38,439 bases of DNA from Lishizhenia sp965656535. Lineage in GTDB: Bacteria > Bacteroidota > Bacteroidia > Flavobacteriales_D > Crocinitomicaceae. Under the pieces are notes generated by a model. It did not search any database. It saw nothing but the letters and a program-made list of their open reading frames with translations, and was not told the origin of the DNA. The first letter of the stretch is position 1, and each line of letters starts with the position of its first letter. The stretch covers positions 1 through 38,439 of the forward strand of contig CBFHKX010000010.1 of NCBI GenBank assembly GCA_965656535.1, written 5' to 3'. Shown in pieces: positions 8,343 to 15,176 of the stretch. Made by a program: the position numbers and the translations under genes.

Positions 8343-8883
8343 TTGTATTCGGTGTGTATAAAACTATTTTATCTTCTCCTTCTAATTCTTGCCATTCAAC
8401 AGAAACTCTTTCAGATACTACGGTATCTACCGTTTTTCCAACGTAATCTGCTTGTATGGGCAAGTGCCGTTTAAATCTTCTATCAACAAACGTAAGTAAT
8501 TCTACCTCTAACGGTCTACCAAAAGCCAAAAGTGCTTCCATTCCTGAACGAATTGTTCTTCCTGTGTAAAGCACGTCGTCTATTAAAACAATCCGTTTGT
8601 TCTCTATACTAAAATCAATATTTGTAGCACTAGGTATAGGTGGTCGTTCTCTTCTTCTAAAATCATCTCTGTAGAAAGTGATGTCTAAGGTTCCGCATTG
8701 AATAGAAGAACCAATAATTTCTTCTAATTTCAGTTTTAAGCGGTTTAAAACATTTACTCCTCTAGGCTGTAAACCAATAAGAACGGTGTTAGAAAAATCG
8801 TTATGACTTTCAATGAGTTGATAACAAAGTCTTTTAAGTGTTAACTCAAAATGCTTAGAATTGAGAATGACTTGTTTTTCCAT
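8335..8883 (-). CDS. pyrR: bifunctional pyr operon regulator / uracil phosphoribosyltransferase
   Basis: PyrR is a phosphoribosyltransferase-fold protein that in many bacteria controls pyr genes by binding mRNA, and may salvage uracil. The PRPP-binding loop IVLIDDVLYTGRTIRSGM is intact, and FVDRRFKRHLPI follows as in the family. I choose the ATG at 8883 (182 aa) rather than the TTG at 8892, because a perfect -7 box TATCTTTG (8890-8897, minus strand) ends 6 nt before this ATG and covers the TTG. The mRNA would then be leaderless, with no room for a 5' attenuator ahead of pyrR itself. It is first in the pyrR-pyrB-STAS-rnz run. Confidence 0.93.
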   Translation of the reverse strand: MEKQVILNSKHFELTLKRLCYQLIESHNDFSNTVLIGLQPRGVNVLNRLKLKLEEIIGSSIQCGTLDITFYRDDFRRRERPPIPSATNIDFSIENKRIVLIDDVLYTGRTIRSGMEALLAFGRPLEVELLTFVDRRFKRHLPIQADYVGKTVDTVVSERVSVEWQELEGEDKIVLYTPNTNG

Positions 8884-8889
8884 TGAATA

Positions 8890-8897
8890 CAAAGATA
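8890..8897 (-). promoter_or_regulatory. TAnnTTTG -7 promoter box (TATCTTTG) of pyrR operon
   Basis: On the minus strand TATCTTTG is followed by TATTCA and then the pyrR ATG. The spacing predicts transcription starting at about the A of ATG. Confidence 0.6.
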
Positions 8898-8966
8898 AAT
8901 TTCTTGCTGTAAAAAGGAATAGAAAAATTCAAAATTTGAAATTCAAAGATCAAAAGCATCATTTTA

Positions 8967-9007
8967 TTAGCGTAAGTTGTTTTGTTTTTTGTTGCAGAAT
9001 ACGCTAA
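8967..9007. repeat. inverted repeat TTAGCGTA...TACGCTAA
   Basis: Perfect 8-bp arms at 8967-8974 and 9000-9007 with a 25-nt centre, between the end of the GT-C gene and the pyrR promoter. It may be a terminator stem for the minus-strand gene or an operator; the sequence does not decide. Confidence 0.4.
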
Positions 9008-9065
9008 ACGGAGAGAAGTCTATGTAAAAGAATCTTAAAGAAGTCTTTACGAAAACCGAAAATAC

Positions 9066-10637
9066 TTAGCGCTCAACATTTGTTTTTAGAACGGTAATCG
9101 TTTGGTTTTTATTTCTGGGGTTAAGCCAGTGCAAAACAGCATCCATAAAACTGGGGTCTATTGTTTGATATGTTTGCACGTCTGGGAAATAGGTGCTAAA
9201 GAAATTAATTCGTTTTTCTAAGTTGTTTATTCCGTAAAGAAAAATATAGTCTGCAGCCTTTACTTCTCTTTTACTCCACACGGCCAGCTGCGCTTCAGAA
9301 TTAATATCCATTAATGTACGAACATTCCAATTACCCGCATAGTGTCTTGGCAAAAACGTTGCTTTTCCGTGGGCAACATCTTCCTGAATGTAGTAGATCT
9401 GTTCATTCTTCTTTGGGTAAAGTGCATAAGCAGCCATAACGCGCGATTGCTTTCCGTAGAAAGTAGTGAAAAAAGGAAGTAGTAAAAAGTTTAAACTCCA
9501 GCCTATTATCAATATGCTTTTCCAAGTTTTAGGTTTCTTTTTCAAGAACTTTATTTCTTCTAAGAGCAAACTCCATCCAATTACACCAATAATTAGGAAT
9601 ACCGGTAGCATAGGAAAAATAAAACGCTCTTGATGATTTGGGTAAACGGCATGAAAAATTAAAAATGCGAGCATAGGAAAGAACAACCATGCCATTTTCT
9701 TGGACATTCTAAAAGCTCCAATCCAATAAAAAAGTCCGAGTATAGGAATAGTCATTCCAGCTAGTATACCTGGGTACGTGTACCAATGCGTAGATGTTGC
9801 GTAGTCTTTTGCTGTATCCAAATTAGAATTATATCCAACATAAGCCATAAATTCTGCGAATGGAGATTTCCAAAGAAAATAATCTACTAAACCTTGTGTA
9901 AGAATTAAAGAGATAGAGAAGCCGAGTAACAAACTAATGCAAGCTCTCCATTTAAATTGAAACATAAATACAAGTCCCATCACACCAAAAAACACAAACA
10001 GTTGAAAACGAATAGCAAAGGCTATTCCAAAGAAAAAACCTGCTAGTAAATAAGGTTTCCAACTATCTTTTATGTCATTTTGGATTATTTTCCAAATTCC
10101 GTATAAGTAGAAAGGGATACATACAACTTCAACTAAATTTCTAACGGCTAGAAAAGGCATTACAAATCCAACCGCTAGAGTTAGTCCTACAATAATTGCA
10201 TTTTTTTGTGTACTTACTTTTTCAGTAATTTTATATCCTAAATATACTAGCCACAAGCTAAACAACGCATGAATTAAACGAATAAGAAACATTTGAAAAA
10301 GAGGGTCGTCTATACCTAGCGCATTAAAGGTTTCAAAAAAAATGTAATTGATTCCTGGGTAGGTTAAACTATGGCCTTCTGGTCCTATATTTTCAATACA
10401 CTTTTGTTTTTCTAATGGATCCGTTTTGGCAGCGCATTCAGCTTCTTGTGTCCAAGGCATCCAACCGTTGTAATCTTCGTCATCTGCCCATGAAGAAGCC
10501 GTTTCAATAACAAGAAAATGATCGTCATGCATAGCGTATCCGCCAGAAAATAAGGCAGCAAATATGCGCACGACTAACGCTAATATTAAAATATTTTTTA
10601 GTGGAGATTGATAGAAGTACGCCTTTAATTTTTTCAC
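9066..10637 (-). CDS. GT-C fold glycosyltransferase, Alg9/PIG-B (GT22)-like
   Basis: This is an integral membrane glycosyltransferase that probably uses a lipid-linked sugar. It has about ten hydrophobic segments, beginning at 15-31 and continuing to 375-395. The first extracytoplasmic loop holds HDDH (37-40), the position of the catalytic acidic residue in GT-C enzymes. HQERF (335-339) followed by IFPMLP matches the H-x-E-x-R/RF signature of eukaryotic Alg9-type mannosyltransferases (GT22). The 523-residue length fits. The start is GTG at 10637: TAATTTTG (10642-10649, minus strand) lies 4 nt upstream. It is monocistronic, divergent from the receptor gene at 10816. Donor and acceptor are unknown, and a member of another GT-C family (GT39-like) remains possible. 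Confidence 0.75.
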   Translation of the reverse strand: MKKLKAYFYQSPLKNILILALVVRIFAALFSGGYAMHDDHFLVIETASSWADDEDYNGWMPWTQEAECAAKTDPLEKQKCIENIGPEGHSLTYPGINYIFFETFNALGIDDPLFQMFLIRLIHALFSLWLVYLGYKITEKVSTQKNAIIVGLTLAVGFVMPFLAVRNLVEVVCIPFYLYGIWKIIQNDIKDSWKPYLLAGFFFGIAFAIRFQLFVFFGVMGLVFMFQFKWRACISLLLGFSISLILTQGLVDYFLWKSPFAEFMAYVGYNSNLDTAKDYATSTHWYTYPGILAGMTIPILGLFYWIGAFRMSKKMAWLFFPMLAFLIFHAVYPNHQERFIFPMLPVFLIIGVIGWSLLLEEIKFLKKKPKTWKSILIIGWSLNFLLLPFFTTFYGKQSRVMAAYALYPKKNEQIYYIQEDVAHGKATFLPRHYAGNWNVRTLMDINSEAQLAVWSKREVKAADYIFLYGINNLEKRINFFSTYFPDVQTYQTIDPSFMDAVLHWLNPRNKNQTITVLKTNVER

Positions 10638-10641
10638 GCTG

Positions 10642-10649
10642 CAAAATTA
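10642..10649 (-). promoter_or_regulatory. TAnnTTTG -7 promoter box (TAATTTTG) of GT-C gene
   Basis: The minus-strand TAATTTTG ends 4 nt before the GTG start at 10637. It supports that start and implies a leaderless mRNA. Confidence 0.55.
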
Positions 10650-10767
10650 AAATTAATACGGTATGTGAACTTCTTTTTTGTTGCTTTGTTCGAACAGATA
10701 TGTTACCTTTTAAAAGGGTTATTAATTGACTTATAATTTTTTAACAGCAACACGCAATGTTTAATTC

Positions 10768-10775
10768 TATATTTG
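10768..10775 (+). promoter_or_regulatory. TAnnTTTG -7 promoter box (TATATTTG) of barrel receptor
   Basis: TATATTTG lies 40 nt before the ATG at 10816. No clear TTTG -33 box is present at the usual 19-21 nt upstream, so another sigma factor or an activator may contribute. Confidence 0.5.
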
Positions 10776-10815
10776 CTCTCCAGAAATAGAATCAAAAAAA
10801 CCAGAATTACGATTT

Positions 10816-13542
10816 ATGAAACACTTATTATTTCTAGTATTCAGTTTATTTACCTTTAGTTTTGTGTACTCCCAAGGCATGCATTACTCAGGCGTTGTGA
10901 ACGATACAATTAACAATCAACCGCTTGCCAATGCTGTAGTTATGGTGGTAAATTTGGAGGATTCTGTCCTTTTCGGATTTACGCGCACCAATCAAAAAGG
11001 AGAATTCGAATTAAAAGACATCCCATTTTCAGAGCAAGAATTATTGATTTCTCATCCGAATTATGGCGATAAAAGTTACTATGTAATTGGGAGTCCTGAG
11101 AACAATAGAATAGAAATTCCAAATATTATCTTACCAGAAAAAGCAACAGAGCTAGATGAGGTTGTGGTTTTTGCAAATAAAGAGCCAATCTATTTTAAAG
11201 GAGATACCTTGGTATACGTAGCAGATTCTTTTAAAACGAAAGAAAATGCAGTTGTAGAAGATTTGCTCAAAAAGCTACCTGGTATTGATGTAGATGAAGA
11301 CGGAAATATTACCTCTCAAGGTCAGTCTGTTACAAAAGTACTTGTGGATGGAGATGAATTTTTTGGAGAAGACCCAACAGTAGCAACAAAAAATCTTGGA
11401 GCAAAAGGAGTAGAAACGGTAGAAGTTTATGAAACTACAGAAGACAATGGAGACGGGGAAGAAACGGTTCAGGTAATGGATGTTAAGCTGAAAGAAGAAT
11501 ATAAAAAAGGATATTTTGGTAAAATTGCAGGAGGAACGGATTTCCAAGACTTTTATGAAGGTGAAGTACTTTTAAATAGTTTTAATAAAGACTTAAAACT
11601 GTCTGTTTTCGGTCTCGGTTCTAACACCCCAAATACAGGTTTTGGAGTTGGAGATGCCTATAAGTATGGGTTAACCAATGAATTGAACGCAAATTTTGAA
11701 GATGGTATTTCTTTTTCAAATAATGCAAGTAGAAGAGGTTTGCCAAGAACCTTTAAAGGTGGATTTTACTATTCTGATAAAATAGGCAAAAAGGCGAAAC
11801 TAGGTTTCAACTATACGTACAACAATAACGACATACAGCAGCTAAAAGAATCGAAATCTCAATTTATTTTTGCTGATACTACCTATACAACTAGAGAAAA
11901 CAATAATTTTTTCGAAAATCAAGAATCGCACGCAATTAACTTGAGTTTGGATTTACAATTAGATTCTTTAACAAAATTGATTGTAGAGCCAAGCGTAAAT
12001 ATCAAGAGAAATTCCATAGAACAAACAGATTCTACTAGTTTCTTATCTGCTTTAAATTCAAGAACAAGTTCTACTTTACTAAACAATACTTTAGACAATG
12101 AAGGATTGGATATAAATGCTACGGTTCGTTTAGAAAGACAATTTATGAAACGTAAACGCGAATTTACCGCAGAATATCAATACGGATATACAGATAATGA
12201 AGCAGACGAACGCTTGTATTCAGATATACGTTACCTCAACGGAAACCCTGGAGCAGATAGTTTAACTAACCAAAGTAAAGTTACACTGAGCAATACACAA
12301 GGTCATAGAGGTAGACTTTCCTACAACGAACCACTTACCAGAAAATGGAATTTAGAACTCGATTATAAACTCGACTATTTCTTTGGCGACCAATCAAAGT
12401 CTACCAATAATTTTGACGGACAAGCATTTACAATTTTCGATTCAACTTTCTCTAATAACTTTGAAAATACACGTTTAGAAAATAGAGCTTCGGTAGGTTT
12501 AAAGTACGAAACTAGAAAAATGACCTTTAAATTTGGAACAGCTGCAAGAAACGTACAAATAGACAACAGAAACCTTTTTACAGAAACCAGTATTCTACAA
12601 GATGTTAACAACCTGTTGCCTTATACGCGTTTCATTTACAAGTTTAGCAATGCAGAACGCTTAAGGTTTACTTACAGAACAAGTTCTCAACAACCTACAA
12701 TTACGCAACTGCAGCCTATTTTAGATAACAGTAATCCTAACAGCGTAGCCATAGGGAATCCAGATCTTTTGCCTACCTATGCGCACAGTATTAATATCGG
12801 ATACAACAAATGGGAGGCACTTAAAAGACAGTGGGTTTGGATTAACGGATATTTTACCGCAACAAACGATGCATTCTCTTCTGAAGTAATCTATGCACCA
12901 GATGGAAGAACCATTTCTAGAGCAATTAACGTAGACGGTAACTTTTTTACAGGTCTAAACGCAGGAGCAGGATTAAATGCATTTGACAAGTTTTTACGTG
13001 TACAACCTAACATTGGCGTGAGTTACAACAAGTTTAACAGTAGAATTAATACCTTAGATAATACAACAACCAATACAGGGTTTGATGGAGGTCTAGAGTT
13101 AAGCATAGATAGAGATTCTGTTTTCTTTAGCGTTGGAGCTAATTATAGCTACAACATTCCAGAAAGTTCATTGAGCTTTGGTTCTAATCAACCTTATTCA
13201 ATACAAACTTATAGAATGAATTTCTCTATTGATTTACCTTGGAAAATGGAGTTTGAAACCGATGCAGATTATTTTATTAATTCGAACTTAAGTGCAGGGT
13301 TTAATCAAACACCTTTGTTAATTAACGCATCACTAAGTAAGCGCTTCTTAAAAACAGAAAACTTAACACTTTCTTTCGAAGCAAATGATATTCTAAACCA
13401 AAACATAGACGTCAACAGAACAATTAATAACAACGTAATTATGGATAGAACAACGCAAGTAATTGCGCGTTACTTTCTAGTGCGTTTACAATTAAGGTTT
13501 AACAATAATAAAACAAAAGTAGAAGATGAACGCTGGTATTAA
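10816..13542 (+). CDS. outer membrane beta-barrel protein, TonB-dependent receptor-like
   Basis: A 908-residue outer-membrane protein of the Bacteroidota OMP_b-brl_3 type. Residues 1-19 are a signal peptide (MKHLLFLVFSLFTFSFVYS, then Q). A carboxypeptidase-regulatory-like beta-sandwich (about 22-105: YSGVVNDTINNQPLANAVV ... YGDKSYYV) is followed by a plug-like segment (LDEVVVFANKEP, ENAVVEDLLKKLPGIDVDED, VLVDGDEFFGEDP, about 115-225). The rest is alternating barrel strands, with a barrel-type C-terminal strand (ARYFLVRLQLRF) before a short basic tail. The LDEVVV motif may act as a TonB-box-like contact. The substrate is unknown. The GLPGLI gene overlaps its last 17 nt, so the two are co-translated, an arrangement seen repeatedly in the phylum. 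Confidence 0.9.
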   Translation: MKHLLFLVFSLFTFSFVYSQGMHYSGVVNDTINNQPLANAVVMVVNLEDSVLFGFTRTNQKGEFELKDIPFSEQELLISHPNYGDKSYYVIGSPENNRIEIPNIILPEKATELDEVVVFANKEPIYFKGDTLVYVADSFKTKENAVVEDLLKKLPGIDVDEDGNITSQGQSVTKVLVDGDEFFGEDPTVATKNLGAKGVETVEVYETTEDNGDGEETVQVMDVKLKEEYKKGYFGKIAGGTDFQDFYEGEVLLNSFNKDLKLSVFGLGSNTPNTGFGVGDAYKYGLTNELNANFEDGISFSNNASRRGLPRTFKGGFYYSDKIGKKAKLGFNYTYNNNDIQQLKESKSQFIFADTTYTTRENNNFFENQESHAINLSLDLQLDSLTKLIVEPSVNIKRNSIEQTDSTSFLSALNSRTSSTLLNNTLDNEGLDINATVRLERQFMKRKREFTAEYQYGYTDNEADERLYSDIRYLNGNPGADSLTNQSKVTLSNTQGHRGRLSYNEPLTRKWNLELDYKLDYFFGDQSKSTNNFDGQAFTIFDSTFSNNFENTRLENRASVGLKYETRKMTFKFGTAARNVQIDNRNLFTETSILQDVNNLLPYTRFIYKFSNAERLRFTYRTSSQQPTITQLQPILDNSNPNSVAIGNPDLLPTYAHSINIGYNKWEALKRQWVWINGYFTATNDAFSSEVIYAPDGRTISRAINVDGNFFTGLNAGAGLNAFDKFLRVQPNIGVSYNKFNSRINTLDNTTTNTGFDGGLELSIDRDSVFFSVGANYSYNIPESSLSFGSNQPYSIQTYRMNFSIDLPWKMEFETDADYFINSNLSAGFNQTPLLINASLSKRFLKTENLTLSFEANDILNQNIDVNRTINNNVIMDRTTQVIARYFLVRLQLRFNNNKTKVEDERWY

Positions 13543-14263
13543 GAAATTTGCAACATTACTTTTGGTTATTTCTGCCAGTAATGTATTCGGTCAATTTACT
13601 GCTAACGGTAAAATTGAATTTCAAAGAAGAACTAATTTAGAGAAGAAGTTTAAAGACAATGATTCTCCATGGATGAATAAGGTGAACCTTAAAAAGCCTA
13701 AAATTGAGACCTTTTATCTCTATTTTAACGATTCGAGTTCTGTGTTTTTACCCTCAGATGTTGTAGATGAAGATCCGAGGATGTCTTGGATGACTTCAAA
13801 GAACAAAGTCTATCAGAATTTTAAGTCGGATGAATTACTAGAAATTATGTCGTTCTGGGGATCAGAGCTAGTAGTAGGAGATACGATTAAAGAACGTGTT
13901 TGGAAGATGACGAACAAACGAAGAATAATTGCGGGCTACGATTGCAGAAGGGCAATTTGGGAAGCAAATGATTCTACGACCATCTACGCGTGGTATGCAG
14001 AAGAGTTAATGTGTTCTTCTGGTCCGGAAACCTTCAATGGCTTACCAGGAATGATTTTAGGCTTGGCTACTGAAGATGGTGGTGTTGTCTATTTTGCTAA
14101 AGAAGTATTGAAAGATAACTTTGATGTAGAAAAAAGAATACCAAAGGTGAAAGAAAAAGACAAGTTAACAGAAACCGAAATTAGAAAAGCAGTAACCGAG
14201 CAATATGGTGCAAGAAAAGACTTTAATGTGAAAGAAATGCTTGATGAAATGTTTTTATGGTAA
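13526..14263 (+). CDS. GLPGLI family protein
   Basis: A 245-residue exported protein with signal peptide KKFATLLLVISASNVFGQ (6-23). The family motif appears as FNGLPGMILGLATEDGG near residue 175, which defines GLPGLI proteins of Bacteroidota. Their function is not known. CSSGPETFNGLPG is preceded by AWYAEEL, the usual family context. The start ATG at 13526 overlaps the receptor gene by 17 nt. A shared operon with a receptor-like barrel suggests a periplasmic or outer-membrane partner role, which is inference only. Confidence 0.88.
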   Translation: MNAGIKKFATLLLVISASNVFGQFTANGKIEFQRRTNLEKKFKDNDSPWMNKVNLKKPKIETFYLYFNDSSSVFLPSDVVDEDPRMSWMTSKNKVYQNFKSDELLEIMSFWGSELVVGDTIKERVWKMTNKRRIIAGYDCRRAIWEANDSTTIYAWYAEELMCSSGPETFNGLPGMILGLATEDGGVVYFAKEVLKDNFDVEKRIPKVKEKDKLTETEIRKAVTEQYGARKDFNVKEMLDEMFLW

Positions 14264-14331
14264 TACGTAAGAAGTAAAATTCTATTAATGAATTACTTAA
14301 TAAAATAGGTTGAAATTTTTTAAGTTTTTTA

Positions 14332-14362
14332 TTTTGAAGTTTGAAATATAGCCCTATATTTG
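14332..14362 (+). promoter_or_regulatory. promoter for tRNA-Gly / tRNA-Leu
   Basis: TTTG (14332-14335) and TATATTTG (14355-14362) are separated by 19 nt, matching the Bacteroidota -33/-7 consensus. It is the clearest full promoter in the window and should drive both tRNA genes. Confidence 0.7.
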
Positions 14363-14436
14363 CACTCGCTTTTGAAACGACAAAGGCAATCAAATTGAAA
14401 TAAAAGTAGATAAATTAATAACTTTATGCACTATAA

Positions 14437-14509
14437 GCGAGAGTAGCTCAGCTGGTAGAGCGCGACCTTGCCAAGGTCGAGGTCGCGGGTTCGAACCCCG
14501 TCTCCCGCT
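14437..14509 (+). tRNA. tRNA-Gly (GCC)
   Basis: A 73-nt cloverleaf: acceptor GCGAGAG/CTCCCGC, D arm around AGCTCAGCTGGTAGAGC, anticodon stem CGACC-TTGCCAA-GGTCG with anticodon GCC, and T arm GCGGG-TTCGAAC-CCCGT. Discriminator T; CCA is not encoded. The fourth acceptor pair is A-C (position 4 with 69), an unpaired position in an otherwise perfect stem. Confidence 0.95.
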
Positions 14510-14569
14510 CAATAATTAATTTTCTACAGAATACAATATTGACAGATAAGTCATTAAAATCAGTCTAAT

Positions 14570-14653
14570 GCTCGAGTGGTGGAATTGGTAGACACGCCGG
14601 ACTTAAAATCCTGTGCTTTTCGAGGCGTGCGGGTTCAAGTCCCGCCTCGAGTA
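14570..14653 (+). tRNA. tRNA-Leu (UAA)
   Basis: An 84-nt class II tRNA: acceptor GCTCGAG/CTCGAGT with G-T at the first pair, anticodon arm CCGGA-CTTAAAA-TCCTG with anticodon TAA, long variable arm (TGCTTTTCGAGGCG), T arm GCGGG-TTCAAGT-CCCGC, discriminator A, no encoded CCA. Its last 13 nt recur at 14774-14786 and part of the end recurs at 23056-23063, marking it as a probable integration site. Confidence 0.97.
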
Positions 14654-14688
14654 CAAAAAAGCTCATCCTAACGGATGGGCTTTTTTTG
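14654..14688 (+). terminator. rho-independent terminator after tRNA-Leu
   Basis: AAAGCTCATCC, loop TAAC, GGATGGGCTTT and a seven-T run: an 11-bp stem with one mismatch followed by the U-tract. It ends the tRNA transcript. Confidence 0.85.
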
Positions 14689-14746
14689 TTTTTGCCCTTA
14701 ATATTTAGAAAATTAATTTCCCAAAAGCTTAAAGAAAAAGTATTCA

Positions 14747-14786
14747 GCGGGTTCATCCCGATAGTTATCGGGACCCGCCTCGAGTA
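14747..14786 (+). repeat. tRNA-Leu 3'-end copy interrupted by a palindrome
   Basis: GCGGGTTCA (14747-14755) and CCCGCCTCGAGTA (14774-14786) equal the two sides of the tRNA-Leu T arm and 3' end (14629-14637 and 14641-14653). Between them, in place of the T-loop bases AGT, is TCCCGATAGTTATCGGGA (14756-14773), a member of the palindromic family also found at 4835-4852. Confidence 0.75.
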
Positions 14787-15176
14787 AGAAAGGATATTTG
14801 GAAAAATGTTTTTTTGTTTTCGCATTAAATCTCAATAAAATTCAGTTCAGATAAACTCATAGATAAGTATTACGCCATCAATATTGTTGGCGAAGTTTTA
14901 TAATTAGATGTGACCGTAGTTAGTTTTGGTAGTAATGTAACACTTTTCTCAAACCTCCTTACATTTTAAACTATTCTCTACGGATAGTAATTCAACATCC
15001 AAAATATAATTTATTTTGAATATACTTTTCACCTTTACTTTTAATTTCTTCTTATATTTATAAATGGTTCAGTTTATTTGTAAACCTCTACTAGCAAAAA
15101 AGCTTTTTTACGGTTGGAATTAATCTGCTTTCGTTTAAAGTAGTATACTTTAAAACTTTTATTTTGAGAACATAAA
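14787..15176. other. intergenic region upstream of hsdR
   Basis: No gene is seen. A 20-bp palindrome with a single mismatched pair (14873-14892, CGCCA ... CAATATTG ... TGGCG) lies about 285 nt before hsdR and looks like a possible operator. Near the hsdR ATG there is only an imperfect -7 box (TTATTTTG, ending about 11 nt before the start). A-tract and T-tract richness is high throughout. Confidence 0.4.

Noticed and set aside
8335..8892. PyrR-binding attenuator ahead of pyrR
   Set aside because: The promoter box lies 6 nt before the ATG, leaving no leader, and no terminator/antiterminator pair is seen between pyrR and pyrB, which overlap.
12375..12611. Antisense frames inside the barrel receptor, hsdR, hsdM, pyrB and YfhO genes
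   Set aside because: Each lies within a well-supported gene on the other strand and shows no family motif; they are frame shadows.
14271..14300. Terminator after the GLPGLI gene
   Set aside because: AAGTAA...TTACTT can pair, but the stem has a bulge and is not followed by a T-tract; too weak to list as a terminator.
14565..14825. Open frame antisense to tRNA-Leu and its terminator
   Set aside because: It reads through a clear tRNA gene on the opposite strand; its peptide (GLEPARLEKHRILSPACLPI) is the well-known spurious translation of tRNA-Leu regions.
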